From positions 62,001-126,000 of the forward strand of contig NZ_FMYX01000006.1 of assembly GCF_900102675.1 (NCBI RefSeq): a stretch of DNA of 64,000 nt, in the 5' to 3' direction. How positions within the stretch are numbered: position 1 is the stretch's first letter; each line of letters starts with the position of its first letter. The notes beneath the pieces are model-generated. The model saw nothing but the letters and a program-made list of their open reading frames with translations, made no database searches and had not been told where the DNA came from. The DNA comes from Pseudomonas guariconensis. Its GTDB lineage: Bacteria > Pseudomonadota > Gammaproteobacteria > Pseudomonadales > Pseudomonadaceae. Shown piece by piece: positions 8,855-17,983 of the stretch. A program made the position numbers and the translations under genes.

Positions 8855-8881
8855 CCCTTTCGCGGGGTGGCCGCGAAAGGG
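8855..8881. repeat. REP-like hairpin CCCTTTCGCGG/CCGCGAAAGGG
   Basis: An 11-bp perfect inverted repeat with a five-base spacer, in the 191-bp gap between the DUF1513 gene end and the efflux operon start. It lacks a T tract, so it reads as an interspersed repeat that could also stabilise or end transcripts. Confidence 0.6.
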
Positions 8882-8893
8882 CCGTGCGGTCCC

Positions 8894-9991
8894 CTAGGCC
8901 AGGTGCAGGTGGTTGTCCCAGAACCCGGACGGCAGGTTCAGCGGCTGGGCGACCAGCTCTGCTTTGCGGCAGTCATAGAACCGGCAGCGCCCTTGGCCTG
9001 AGGTGACCACGAAACCGTCCTTCACCGCGCCCACGCCCGCACAGTCGGGCATCGGCGCGTCGAGCTTGACCGCACCGCTGTCCAGGTCCCAGATGAACAA
9101 GCGGTTGGCCCGTGGTGCGGTCAACGCCACCAGGCGCAGGTCGCTGTGGATGGCGACGCTGGCGGTGTACTGGGCCATCGACTGCAACTGTCGCTCGGGC
9201 ACCGGGAAGGCCTTGAACGGTTCGCCTGGACGCTTGATCGCGAGCAATTCGGCGGTCTCGTGGGCATCGCCCATGAACTGCTGGCAGGCGGCGATGGTGC
9301 CGTCGCTGCCGACGGCCAGATGGCGCACGCTGTTCATCTGCTGGGCGAGGGTTTCCTTGCTCAGCAGGGTACCGTCGCGCCGCATCAGCACCAGGCTGGG
9401 CTCCATGGCGTCGAGGTTCATTTCCACCCGGCTTTCGGCCTCGGTGCGGATACCGCCGTTGGCCACCACCAGGGTTTCGCCGTCCGGCAGCCAGGATACC
9501 TGGTGCGGGCCGATGCCGTGGGTAGGGATCTCACCGCTGTGGACCAGGCGATCACCTTCGAAGCGGTAGATGCCCAGCACGCCACGCCCCGGATCGGTGG
9601 TGTCGTTCTCGGTGGCGTACAGCCACTCACCGCTTTTATGAATCACCGCGTGGCCGTAGAAGTGCCGGTCCGGTTGCGAGGTGACGGTCTGCAGCAGGCG
9701 CCCGTCGCGCAGGTCGATCAGGTAGCTTTCGGTGCCTGGTCGACGTGCCACGAACAGGGCGATCGGCCGCTCGGGGTGGTTGATGATGTCATGGCAACGC
9801 TGGGCCACCTGGGTGGCGAACACCTGGGTGCCGTCCAGACGGTAACCGACGGCATAGTGCCTGCCGTCGCCATCGTCGCGCGCCGAGAGCAGCAGGGGTT
9901 CGCTGGCGCTGTTGCGAAACAGGCTCCAGCCGCCCAGGGTGAGGGCGCTGAGCACGACGCTACCGAGTTTGAGGGCCTGGCGTCGCAGCAT
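8894..9991 (-). CDS. DUF1513 protein with Tat-like signal, imelysin locus
   Basis: A 365-residue predicted periplasmic protein. The N-terminus MLRRQALKLGSVVLSALTLGG has twin Arg followed by a hydrophobic stretch, a Tat-like signal. The rest has repeated short beta-rich blocks (RPIALFVARRPG, GHAVIHKSGEWLYATE, HQVSWLPDGETLVVANGG), consistent with a beta-propeller, as expected of DUF1513. It starts two bases after the imelysin stop and is the third gene of a di-haem oxidoreductase/imelysin/DUF1513 operon. A role in iron handling is inferred from neighbours; biochemical function unknown. Confidence 0.85.
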   Translation of the reverse strand: MLRRQALKLGSVVLSALTLGGWSLFRNSASEPLLLSARDDGDGRHYAVGYRLDGTQVFATQVAQRCHDIINHPERPIALFVARRPGTESYLIDLRDGRLLQTVTSQPDRHFYGHAVIHKSGEWLYATENDTTDPGRGVLGIYRFEGDRLVHSGEIPTHGIGPHQVSWLPDGETLVVANGGIRTEAESRVEMNLDAMEPSLVLMRRDGTLLSKETLAQQMNSVRHLAVGSDGTIAACQQFMGDAHETAELLAIKRPGEPFKAFPVPERQLQSMAQYTASVAIHSDLRLVALTAPRANRLFIWDLDSGAVKLDAPMPDCAGVGAVKDGFVVTSGQGRCRFYDCRKAELVAQPLNLPSGFWDNHLHLA

Positions 9992-9993
9992 GA

Positions 9994-11058
9994 TCAGTCA
10001 CCGTCGTTGGCATTGAAGCCCAGCTGGATGTTGAGTGCCTTGGCCAGGTCACCTTCGTGCAGGCGGTGGACGGCGTTGAGGCTGTCGTAGATCTGGTCGA
10101 GGGTCTGTTTGCCAGCGTCGTCGGCCAACAGTTCGCCCAACGGCTTGTCGTTGGCTTCCAGCAGCTTGAGCGAGGTGGCGTAGGCGTCGTCGATCTTCTG
10201 CGCCAGGGCAGCCTGGTCCTTGCCCAGCAAGGCGCGCAGGCCCTGGTTGTCGACGCCGACCCAAACCGCCTGGGCGGCCTTGAGGCTGGCTTCCAGGCTC
10301 TTGAGCGAGGACTGGCTGCGCCAGGCTTCGGCCTGCAGCGGCTGGGCGATGCCCTTGCTCTGGCGGCCCATCGGAGCGCCAAGCTTCTTCTTCAGGGTGT
10401 CCAGGGCGGTGACCTGGGCACGCAGCAGGTCGGCGATCGCCTCGTGGGAATCGGCGTAGCGCTGGTTGGGGAACTTGGTCATCTGCGAGAGCATGCCATC
10501 GGTGCTGTTCCAGCCTTTGAGGATCTCCTCGGCCAGGGCCTTTTGGTGCTCGCCGATGGCGACCAGCAATGGGCAATAGCGGGCCTTCTGCTCAGGCGTG
10601 GCGACGTCCGGCTTGCTGTCGAACAGGATGTATTCGTAGGCGGACAGGCCGCGCACCACGACGCTGGACTTGCCCAGTGTCTCGGCGTCGATCGGCTTGT
10701 CGCCGGCGACCAGTTGCTCGACCTGACGGCCGACCAGGTTTTTCTTGTCGGGCCAGAACTGCACTTGCCAGGCGCGGTTACCTTCGGCCAGCGGGCCGAC
10801 CAGCAGCGGTTGCAGCTCGGCCCAGGCCTTTTGGGCGTTGAGGAAATCGGCGCGCGCGGTCTCGAGCGACTCCTTGCCTTCGCAATAAGCCAGGGCGCTG
10901 GCGGCCAGCTGGCGGTCGGCTTCGACCCAACGGCTGTAGGTCGGCAGGATCACCTGCTTGGCGATGGCGGCGGAGGTCACAGCCTGCGGGTCCTGGGGCG
11001 AGCAGGCACCGAGGGCGAGTGCGGCGAGGCTGGTGAACAACAGTTTGGGTCGGAACAT
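9994..11058 (-). CDS. Imelysin-family lipoprotein with altered HxxE motif
   Basis: A 354-residue imelysin (peptidase M75-like) protein. The signal peptide ends in lipobox LGAC (C19), so it is a predicted lipoprotein. The GxHxxE signature of imelysins reads GLSAYE (S138, E141), so the usual His is Ser. C-terminal repeats contain long amphipathic helices. AGGAG lies before ATG 11058. It lies 18 bp after the di-haem oxidoreductase gene. Imelysins and EfeO M75 domains bind metal or haem and act in iron uptake (known for some members). The changed motif suggests a binding partner rather than a peptidase; this is inference. Confidence 0.88.
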   Translation of the reverse strand: MFRPKLLFTSLAALALGACSPQDPQAVTSAAIAKQVILPTYSRWVEADRQLAASALAYCEGKESLETARADFLNAQKAWAELQPLLVGPLAEGNRAWQVQFWPDKKNLVGRQVEQLVAGDKPIDAETLGKSSVVVRGLSAYEYILFDSKPDVATPEQKARYCPLLVAIGEHQKALAEEILKGWNSTDGMLSQMTKFPNQRYADSHEAIADLLRAQVTALDTLKKKLGAPMGRQSKGIAQPLQAEAWRSQSSLKSLEASLKAAQAVWVGVDNQGLRALLGKDQAALAQKIDDAYATSLKLLEANDKPLGELLADDAGKQTLDQIYDSLNAVHRLHEGDLAKALNIQLGFNANDGD

Positions 11059-11076
11059 TGCCCGGCTCCTTGCGCG

Positions 11077-12504
11077 TTAAAGTGAGTTCAAAAAGGCCAG
11101 CAGCGCAGCGCGTTGCTCGGCATTGAAGGTCAGTACATGGTTGCGCGCCGCTTCGGCTTCGCCGCCGTGCCAGAGCACGGCCTCCAGCAGATTGCGGGCG
11201 CGGCCGTCATGCAGGAACTGGGTGTGGCCGCTGACCGTTTCGGTCAGGCCGATACCCCACAGTGGAGGGGTACGCCAATCCTGCCCGGAGGCTTTGAATT
11301 CGCTGCGATTGTCGGCCAGGCCTGGGCCCATGTCGTGCAGCAGCAGATCGCTGTACGGCCGGATCACCTGGTTGGCCAGTTCGGGTTCGTGGGTGTCGGG
11401 GCCGGTGGTGAACTGCGGGGTATGACAGCCTTGGCAGCCGGCCTGGAAGAACAGGTTCTTGCCGGCCAATACCTGGGGCGCGCCGACGTCGCGGCGCGCC
11501 GGCACGCCTAGATTACGGGTGTAGAAGGTGACCAGGCGCAGGATATTGTCGCTGACTTCTTTCTCGCCGCCTGTGCCGTCGCCGTTGGGGGCGGCCAGGC
11601 AATCGACCTGGGCAGGCGTGCAGTCATCGACCGGCTGCAAGGTGCTGGTCAGGCCCATGTCGCCGGCAAAGGCATGGACGTTCTGCTGGTTCACGTTGGG
11701 CTGCCCGGCTTTCCAGCCGAAGCGGCCGAGCACGGTCTTGTTCGTCGTCTGGTCCCAGACCTGGTTGGGGCGTCCACGGATGCCATCGCCGTTGCGATCG
11801 TCCGGATCGGCATTGGCAAGGATTGCGGCCTCCGGGATCGCCTCCAGCAGGCCCAGGCCGATCATCGGCGGGGCCACACGGGCGGAGAAACGGGTATCGG
11901 GGTGCATCGGTCCGTAGCCGAGCTGGGTGATCTGCAGCGCCGGACGACGCAGCTCCACCACATGGCCGTCCTCGAAGGTGACGGTCTCGCTGGTGTAATC
12001 CACCCGCACCTTGCCCTCCGGTGCCACGCCGGGGACGGCCATGTCTTGCAGTTGCGTGCCATACACCGGCTCCGGCACCACGCCCAGGCGTTCGATTTCC
12101 TTGGCGTATTGCGCCTGATCGGGAATCGACAGGCGCACCAGCATCGAGACCGCGTTGCTGGCGTTGGGCTCAGGTGGATGGCCACGCCCATCGCGCACAT
12201 GGCAGTTCTGGCAAGCGTTGGTATTGAACAGCGGGCCTAAGCCATCACGGGCGGTGGTGGTGGAGGGGGCGATCACCCAGGGGTTGCGAAAGAAACTGTT
12301 GCCGACACTGAAGTCCAGGCGCCGCTCTGGCGAGAGATTGGCCGAGGGCAGGGAAAAGGCGTTGCGGTCGCTGCGCTGCACGGTGGCCTTGCCGGCGGAA
12401 AGGGCTTCGCCGGGCTCGGCCTGGGTGAAACGCGGGGCGTCATCACAGGCGGCCAGGGCGGCGACCAGCAGCAAGGGAGAGAGTCGGAGCAGCGACGCGG
12501 GCAT
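11077..12504 (-). CDS. Di-haem oxidoreductase-like lipoprotein (DUF1111 family)
   Basis: A 475-residue c-type cytochrome-like protein. Signal peptide with lipobox LAAC (C20). Two CxxCH haem sites are present: C98QNCH102 within PLFNTNACQNCH, and GCQGCH near residue 370. The DUF1111/thiol-oxidoreductase-like family resembles MauG-type di-haem proteins. ATG 12504 follows AGGA; a longer in-frame start has no such site. First gene of the operon with an imelysin and a DUF1513 gene. It probably performs a periplasmic redox step, perhaps on iron; the substrate is unknown. Confidence 0.88.
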   Translation of the reverse strand: MPASLLRLSPLLLVAALAACDDAPRFTQAEPGEALSAGKATVQRSDRNAFSLPSANLSPERRLDFSVGNSFFRNPWVIAPSTTTARDGLGPLFNTNACQNCHVRDGRGHPPEPNASNAVSMLVRLSIPDQAQYAKEIERLGVVPEPVYGTQLQDMAVPGVAPEGKVRVDYTSETVTFEDGHVVELRRPALQITQLGYGPMHPDTRFSARVAPPMIGLGLLEAIPEAAILANADPDDRNGDGIRGRPNQVWDQTTNKTVLGRFGWKAGQPNVNQQNVHAFAGDMGLTSTLQPVDDCTPAQVDCLAAPNGDGTGGEKEVSDNILRLVTFYTRNLGVPARRDVGAPQVLAGKNLFFQAGCQGCHTPQFTTGPDTHEPELANQVIRPYSDLLLHDMGPGLADNRSEFKASGQDWRTPPLWGIGLTETVSGHTQFLHDGRARNLLEAVLWHGGEAEAARNHVLTFNAEQRAALLAFLNSL

Positions 12505-12651
12505 CGAGGATCCTGGGTGAGTGCTAAAAAACCGGCGTGCAAGCTTAGCAGGGTGACGGAATTTGAATAAGAGCAATTTGCAATTGCCTTGATGAAATCG
12601 ATGTCAGGTTGTCGTTGGCTCGCGTCTGCGGCAGTAGATTTTCCGGCCATG

Positions 12652-12674
12652 AAAAAGGCGGCCCGAAGGCCGCC
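12652..12674 (-). terminator. Terminator of the icmP-type gene
   Basis: On the minus strand GGCGGCC-TTCG-GGCCGCC followed by five T, just after the stop at 12698. It separates this gene from the downstream di-haem operon, which therefore needs its own promoter in the AT-rich stretch at about 12520-12600. That stretch contains GCAATTTGCAATTGC, a weak Fur-like A/T-rich site. Confidence 0.92.
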
Positions 12675-12697
12675 CCTGTCGAACCACTGGATCCGGA

Positions 12698-14032
12698 TCA
12701 GAATTCGTGATCGGCGGTGTCCGGGTTCAGGTTGGCGATGCCCAGCTTGCCGGCGGCTTGCTCGATCGAGCCGGTCTGCTTGACCAGGGATGCGATGGCG
12801 TCACGCACGATCTGGTTGCCAGCAGCGTTGTCAGCCGCGATCAGCTGGTCGTAGTGTTCGCCTTTGAGGGCGTGGTCGACCATGACCTGGATCTTCGCCT
12901 CGGTGGCTTCCAAGTCCGCCTTGAGGGTGGCGTCGGTGGCCGGATCGACCTTGGCGACCAACTCCGACAAGCTCGGGCCGGTCAGCTTGGAGCCGTCGGC
13001 GCGGGTGTACTCGCCCAGGTAGACGTTGCGGATACCCTTGGCGTCGTAGAAGTGCGAGTAGTGGGTGTTGTCGCTGAAGCAGTCCTGCTCGTCTTCTGGC
13101 GAGTTGGCCTCCAGGGAGACCTTCATGCGCTCACCGGCCAGTTCGCCCAGCGACAGGCTGCCCATACCGAACAGCATTTTGCGCAGACCATCGGCCACAG
13201 GCTCGGCCTCCAGCTTGGCGCGGTAGTTGTCGCTGACGTTCGGCGCCCAGTTGGCGACCATTTCTTCCAGATCCTGGACCAGCAGTTGGGTCACGGCCTT
13301 CAGGTAGGCGCGACGGCGCTCGTTGTGACCGCCAGTGGCGCCTTGGCCTTCCAGGTAGTCCGAAGCCGGGCGGTTGCCGGCGCCTGGGCCGGTGCCGTTG
13401 AGGTCCTGGCCCCACAGCAGGAATTCGATGGCGTGATAGCCGGTGGCGACGTTGGCCTCGGAACCGCCCAGCTCGTTCAGGCTGGCCAGTTTCTCAGGGG
13501 TGATGTCCTTGACGTCGACCTTTTCTTCGCCGACCTGGACTTCGGTGTTGGCAATGATGTTGGCGCTGGCCGCCGGGTTGCCCAGGGCGTGCTCGTAGCT
13601 CTTGTCGACGTAATCGATCAGGCCTTCGTCCAGAGGCCATGCGTTCACCTGGCCTTCCCAGTCGTCGATGATGGTGTTGCCGAAGCGGAACACTTCGCTC
13701 TGCAGGTACGGCACACGAGCCGCTGCCCAGGCTTGCTTGGCAGCCATCAGGGTCTGGTCGTTGGGCTTGGCCAGGAAGGCGTCGATGGCGGTCTGCAGGG
13801 TCTTGGCGGTGCTCAGCGAGTCGCTGTAGACGGCGTGGACCATTTCGGCATAGTGCTTGACCACGGCCTTGCCGGCCGCTTCGTCGACAGCCCCGGGCGC
13901 TGCGGTGGCGCTTGCGGCAGCCGGTGCCTGGGCTTGCGGCGCGGCAGCCCTGTCATCCTTGCTCTCACCGCAACCGGCGAGGGCGATGGCGATGGCCAGC
14001 AGACTGGCGGAGGCCAGAGGCATTCGAATCAT
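12698..14032 (-). CDS. icmP: Imelysin-family lipoprotein, IcmP-like metallopeptidase
   Basis: A 444-residue imelysin. Signal peptide with lipobox LAGC (C21), then an Ala/Gln-rich linker. The signature GYHAIE (H200, E203) is intact, unlike in the second imelysin nearby. Helical-bundle segments include KQAWAAARVPYLQSEVFRFGN. ATG 14032 has AGGA nine bases upstream. It has its own terminator and a palindromic A/T-rich box at 14087-14105 that may bind Fur. The P. aeruginosa counterpart was named insulin-cleaving metalloproteinase (IcmP), but related proteins are iron-regulated outer-membrane lipoproteins, so a role in iron acquisition is at least as likely. Confidence 0.88.
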   Translation of the reverse strand: MIRMPLASASLLAIAIALAGCGESKDDRAAAPQAQAPAAASATAAPGAVDEAAGKAVVKHYAEMVHAVYSDSLSTAKTLQTAIDAFLAKPNDQTLMAAKQAWAAARVPYLQSEVFRFGNTIIDDWEGQVNAWPLDEGLIDYVDKSYEHALGNPAASANIIANTEVQVGEEKVDVKDITPEKLASLNELGGSEANVATGYHAIEFLLWGQDLNGTGPGAGNRPASDYLEGQGATGGHNERRRAYLKAVTQLLVQDLEEMVANWAPNVSDNYRAKLEAEPVADGLRKMLFGMGSLSLGELAGERMKVSLEANSPEDEQDCFSDNTHYSHFYDAKGIRNVYLGEYTRADGSKLTGPSLSELVAKVDPATDATLKADLEATEAKIQVMVDHALKGEHYDQLIAADNAAGNQIVRDAIASLVKQTGSIEQAAGKLGIANLNPDTADHEF

Positions 14033-14086
14033 TGTAGGTATCCTGCGTCGTGAGGTTAGACAGTGTGGCCTGCGAAACCGCAACAT

Positions 14087-14105
14087 AATGCGAAAGATTT
14101 GCATT
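14087..14105 (-). promoter_or_regulatory. Possible Fur box upstream of the icmP-type gene
   Basis: The 19-base near-palindrome AATGCGAAAGATTTGCATT has perfect AATGC/GCATT outer arms and lies 55 bp before the start. It only loosely matches the Fur consensus. Iron control of imelysins in other pseudomonads makes Fur the best guess. Confidence 0.45.
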
Positions 14106-14172
14106 TTGTGTAAAGGGGCAGGTGCGCAATTCATGCGCAAGGGTCGCTTTCGCGATCGAGCGGTCGCTGGGG

Positions 14173-16224
14173 TCAGAACGCGGTGACTTGGTTGCGCTGC
14201 GCGTGCTTGAGGAAGGCCGTCAGTTCGCGAGCCGACAGCGGCTTGCTGTAGTGGTAGCCCTGACCCTCATGGCAGCCCTGGGCGATGATGTAGGCTTCCT
14301 GCTCGGCGGTTTCCACGCCTTCGGCGATCACCTGCATGCCCAGGCTCTTGCCCAGCTGGATGACAGCCCGGACGATGGTGGCGTCGTCATCGTCATCCAG
14401 CAGGTCCTGGACGAAGCTCTTGTCGATCTTGATCTTGTCCAGCGGCAACGACTTCAGGTAGCTGAGCGAGGAGTAACCGGTCCCGAAGTCATCGATGGCG
14501 ATCAGCGCCCCGGAGCGGCGCAGGCTCAGCAAGTGCTGGGCGGCGGTGCTGATGTCCTCCATCAGGCCGGTCTCGGTCACCTCCAGCTCCAGGCTGCGCG
14601 GGGGCAGGCGGTAGATCTGCAACAGGTTGTTCACCACCCGGGGCAGCTCGCTGTGGTGCAGCTGCACGGTGGACAGGTTGACGGCCATGCGCAGGTCGCT
14701 GAAGCCCAGGTCGTGCCATTCACGCAACTGTCGGCAGGCCTGGTCGAGCACCCACTCGCCGATGCCGATGATGCTGCCGTTCTGTTCGGCCAGAGGGATG
14801 AACTGGTCGGGCGGAACCATGCCCAGCTCCGGGTGCTGCCAGCGCAACAGGGCTTCGACGCCGACCACACGGTGATCGCGGTAGCTGATCTGGGGTTGGT
14901 ACACCAGGTACAACTGGTTGCGCGGCAGGGCTTCGCGCAGGTCTTTTTCCAGCTCGCGGCGCCGACGCATCTCGCTGTCGACGCTGGCGATATAGAACTG
15001 GTAGCGGTTACGGGAGCGGGCCTTGGCCAAGGTCATGGTCTGCTCGGCTTTTTGCAGCAGTTTCTCGGTGCTGTCGCCATCTTCGGGGAACAAGGTGATG
15101 CCGATGGTAGCACGCAGCCGGATGTTCTGGTGATCCAGGGGGAAGGGCATTTCCAAGTCGTCGAGGATGCTCTGGGCGAGCTCGGCGGCCTCGTAGGGTT
15201 GTTCGATGTCGGCCTGGACCAGGGCGAACTGGTCCCCACCGAGCCGCGCCAGGGCGCCGAGGCGGCCGCTGTGGGCACGCAGGCGGTCGGCCAAGGCCAG
15301 CAACAATTGATCGCCGACTTGATAGCTGAATTGCTCATTGATGCCCTTGAAATCGTCCAGGCCCACGCACAACACCGCGACCCGGCGCTGCAGGCGGCCA
15401 CCATCGACGAGGATCTTGTCCAACTGCTGCTGGAATTGCTGGCGGTTTGGCAGCCCGGTGAGGAAGTCGTACTGGGCCATGCGTTGTAGGCTGTTCTCGG
15501 CTTCGTGGCGCAGGTGGGTGTTGCGTTCGATGGAGGCCAGCAACTGGTTGGCGGTGTTGACCCACAGCCCCAGCTCGTTCTTTTCATGGCCCTTGAGCAG
15601 CGGGATCTCATGCTGGCTGGGGCGGTCGGGATTGATCTGGGTGAGGTGCTCGATGAGCTTGGACAATGGCTTGGTCAGCAGCCAGTGATAGACCAGATAC
15701 AGCACCAGGCCCATGGCGAGCGCGCGCAGCACCCCGGAAATGAAGATGATCACTGCATTGATCAGAAAGCCTTCGCCATAGGTGGCCGTGTCCAGGGTGA
15801 TGCTCAGGTCGCCGTAATACTCGCTGTACGGCCCACGGCCGACCAGTTGGGTGGTGAAGGTCCTTTGCTGACCGAGGATCAGGTCGGTCAGCCAGCGTGC
15901 GGGCGTGTCCTGAAGCGGACGGGATTTTTCCGCGAGCATGGTTTCGTTGGGGTGGCCGATGGAGGCCGCGCGCACTGAAGCGTCCTGGAACAGGCCTTCC
16001 ATGACCTGCATGCCCATCTCCCGGTCAAGGCTGTAGACCGCTTGGGTAGACGGGTCGCGGAACATGTCGAGGATGCGTTGGGCATCGTTGTTGACGGACT
16101 GGCGGGTCTTGTAGGCGTCATAGACGATCTGCGCGCAGCTGAGGACAACGCCGACAGCCAGCGCCGAGAGCAGCACGACCCTGAGCAACTTGACCGACAA
16201 GCTGTCCCGAAATTCCAGCTTCAA
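14173..16224 (-). CDS. bifA: c-di-GMP phosphodiesterase BifA
   Basis: Membrane-bound GGDEF-EAL protein. TM1 is at about 12-32, a periplasmic region at 33-155, TM2 at about 155-180 and a linker/HAMP-like segment follows. A degenerate GGDQF occupies 329-333, and an intact EAL domain starts at E457-A-L459 and includes DDFGTGYSSLSYL and EGVETAEQ. It degrades c-di-GMP and promotes motility and biofilm dispersal (known for BifA). I place the start at TTG 16224, which gives MKLEFRDSL as in P. aeruginosa and has AAGGA seven bases upstream (683 residues). An ATG at 16254 would add ten residues without a clear site. Confidence 0.92.
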   Translation of the reverse strand: MKLEFRDSLSVKLLRVVLLSALAVGVVLSCAQIVYDAYKTRQSVNNDAQRILDMFRDPSTQAVYSLDREMGMQVMEGLFQDASVRAASIGHPNETMLAEKSRPLQDTPARWLTDLILGQQRTFTTQLVGRGPYSEYYGDLSITLDTATYGEGFLINAVIIFISGVLRALAMGLVLYLVYHWLLTKPLSKLIEHLTQINPDRPSQHEIPLLKGHEKNELGLWVNTANQLLASIERNTHLRHEAENSLQRMAQYDFLTGLPNRQQFQQQLDKILVDGGRLQRRVAVLCVGLDDFKGINEQFSYQVGDQLLLALADRLRAHSGRLGALARLGGDQFALVQADIEQPYEAAELAQSILDDLEMPFPLDHQNIRLRATIGITLFPEDGDSTEKLLQKAEQTMTLAKARSRNRYQFYIASVDSEMRRRRELEKDLREALPRNQLYLVYQPQISYRDHRVVGVEALLRWQHPELGMVPPDQFIPLAEQNGSIIGIGEWVLDQACRQLREWHDLGFSDLRMAVNLSTVQLHHSELPRVVNNLLQIYRLPPRSLELEVTETGLMEDISTAAQHLLSLRRSGALIAIDDFGTGYSSLSYLKSLPLDKIKIDKSFVQDLLDDDDDATIVRAVIQLGKSLGMQVIAEGVETAEQEAYIIAQGCHEGQGYHYSKPLSARELTAFLKHAQRNQVTAF

Positions 16225-16473
16225 TGGGGTTTCCTTAATCCATGCGCATGCCATTATTTTGCCATTACCCTTGGCAATACACTATCGACCGATTGTCGCG
16301 ACAGGTGACGGCCGTCGTTCATCCTCTCATGGGCAATATATCGGTTGTGGGGACTGGCGACTTGAGTGCGCTGTATCAACTTTCCAGAAGATTCATGTTA
16401 GCGCGCTATCGGGTGTGGGCAAGCGCTGGCGAAGCGTGTGCGTGTGCGAGGGCCTCATTGGCGAAACCTGCAC

Positions 16474-16502
16474 AAAAAAAATCCGACGCATGAGCGTCGG
16501 AT
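16474..16502 (-). terminator. sodB terminator
   Basis: On the minus strand ATCCGACGC-tcat-GCGTCGGAT runs into a T-rich tract of eight bases. It sits 28 bases after the sodB stop. The 249 bases from here to the bifA start contain no gene and should hold the bifA promoter. Confidence 0.92.
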
Positions 16503-16529
16503 TTCTTGGATCGAAGGTTACCCCAGGCA

Positions 16530-17126
16530 TCAGGCCTTGAAGGTTTTGCCTTCGAACTGCTCGGCCACGAAGGCCCAGTTGACCAGGTTCCAGAACGCCT
16601 CGACGTACTTAGGACGCAGGTTGCGGTAGTCGATGTAGTAGGCGTGTTCCCAGACGTCGCAGGTCAGCAGCGGGGTGTCGCCGCTGGTCAGCGGGTTGCC
16701 GGCGCCGATGGTGCTGGCCAGGGCCAGGGAACCGTCGGCCTTCTTCACCAGCCAGCCCCAGCCGGAACCGAAGGTGCCGACGGAAGTCTTGGTGAACTCT
16801 TCCTTGAACTTGTCGAAGGAACCGAAAGCCTTGGTGATGGCATCGGCCAGGGCGCCGGTTGGCTGGCCGCCGCCGTTTGGCGACAGGCAGTTCCAGTAGA
16901 AGGTGTGGTTCCAGACTTGAGCGGCGTTGTTGAAGATGCCACCCGAGGAGGTCTTGACGATGTCTTCCAGGGACTTGCCCTCGAATTCGGTGCCTGGGAC
17001 CAGGTTGTTCAGGTTCACGACATAGGTGTTGTGGTGCTTGTCGTGGTGATACTCCAGGGTTTCCTTGGAGATGTGCGGCTGCAGGGCATCGTGGGCGTAC
17101 GGCAGCGGCGGCAATTCAAAAGCCAT
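16530..17126 (-). CDS. sodB: Iron superoxide dismutase SodB
   Basis: A 198-residue cytoplasmic Fe-SOD that converts superoxide to peroxide and oxygen. It begins [17 protein letters not shown], with [11 protein letters not shown] metal-ligand region (second half of the first helix), a His in QVWNHTFYW, and the C-terminal [13 protein letters not shown] carrying Asp and His ligands. Length is typical. A strong AGGAGATCC site precedes ATG 17126. Its own terminator follows. Pseudomonads usually regulate sodB positively with iron through PrrF RNAs and Fur (known); nothing specific was identified here. Confidence 0.97.
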   Translation of the reverse strand: MAFELPPLPYAHDALQPHISKETLEYHHDKHHNTYVVNLNNLVPGTEFEGKSLEDIVKTSSGGIFNNAAQVWNHTFYWNCLSPNGGGQPTGALADAITKAFGSFDKFKEEFTKTSVGTFGSGWGWLVKKADGSLALASTIGAGNPLTSGDTPLLTCDVWEHAYYIDYRNLRPKYVEAFWNLVNWAFVAEQFEGKTFKA

Positions 17127-17289
17127 GGTGGATCTCCTGATTCAGGTCTGTTCGCGGTTTGCGCAAGGCCGATCACGGGCGGCCCGAGGTGCGTCAGCGC
17201 GTTTGACACGCTTTGCGACGCAAGGGCTGGATCATAGCACCGGCCCTTGCGCATAACCACGCAACAAACATAGGGAATAGTGGGCGCTG

Positions 17290-17372
17290 CGAGCTTCACG
17301 CAAGCGTCAAGCTTCAAGCTTCAAGCTGGAAGAGGGCGCCGTGTCTGCCTTTGGCTTGCAGCTTGCAGCTTA
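17290..17372. repeat. AAGCTTCAAGCT-type interspersed repeat, copy 1
   Basis: Tandem and inverted copies of a GCTTCAAGCTT-like word flank a GGGCGCC centre. The same layout recurs at 44682-44791. It lies between sodB and argO and encodes nothing visible. Pseudomonad genomes carry many such elements. Confidence 0.7.
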
Positions 17373-17383
17373 GAACTCACCCT

Positions 17384-17983
17384 TCAAGAAAAGATCAATT
17401 GCGCGGCGACGGCGAACATCATCACAGCCACCATCAGGTCCAGCAGGCGCCAGGTGGCTGGACGGGCGAGCCATGGCGCAAGCCAGGCCGCGCCCAGCGC
17501 AAGGGTCGAGAACCACACCAGCGAGGCACTGGCGGCGCCGGCCACATAGGCCCCAGGTACGGTCTGTTGGGCGCCCAGCGAGCCGATCAGCAGCACGGTG
17601 TCGAGGTAGACATGAGGGTTGAGCAGGGTCACTGCCAGGGCGCTGAGCAACACCGCGCGACGCGAGCGCATGCCTTGGCCTTGCTGGTGTTGCAGGCTCT
17701 GCTTGGAGCACGCGCTACGCAGTGCCTTGGCCCCGTACCAAATGAGGAACACCGCACCGCCCCAGCGTGCGACCGCCAGCAAGGTCGGGTTGTGAGCCAG
17801 GACCGTGGCCAGGCCGAACACCCCGGCGGCCACCAGGATGGCATCGCAGATGATGCACAGCGCGGCCACCGGCAAGTGATGCTCGCGGCGCAGGCTCTGG
17901 GCCAGGACGAAGGCGTTCTGTGCGCCGATGGCCATGATCAGGCCGAATGCCACCAGCATGCCGTTCAGATAGCTTTGCCACAT
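17384..17983 (-). CDS. argO: LysE/ArgO-family amino acid exporter
   Basis: A 199-residue inner-membrane protein with about six hydrophobic segments. It starts MWQSYLNGMLVAFGLIMAIGAQNAFVL and carries the family motif GAQNAFVL and LNPHVYLDTVLLIG. It exports basic amino acids such as arginine or lysine (known for family). It is divergent from argP across a 125-bp gap, the classical arrangement in which ArgP activates the exporter. Substrate preference is inferred. Confidence 0.88.
   Translation of the reverse strand: MWQSYLNGMLVAFGLIMAIGAQNAFVLAQSLRREHHLPVAALCIICDAILVAAGVFGLATVLAHNPTLLAVARWGGAVFLIWYGAKALRSACSKQSLQHQQGQGMRSRRAVLLSALAVTLLNPHVYLDTVLLIGSLGAQQTVPGAYVAGAASASLVWFSTLALGAAWLAPWLARPATWRLLDLMVAVMMFAVAAQLIFS

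Noticed and set aside
12520..12600. Fur box for the di-haem operon
   Set aside because: The A/T-rich sequence only weakly resembles a Fur site; mentioned in the terminator note but not listed as a regulatory feature.
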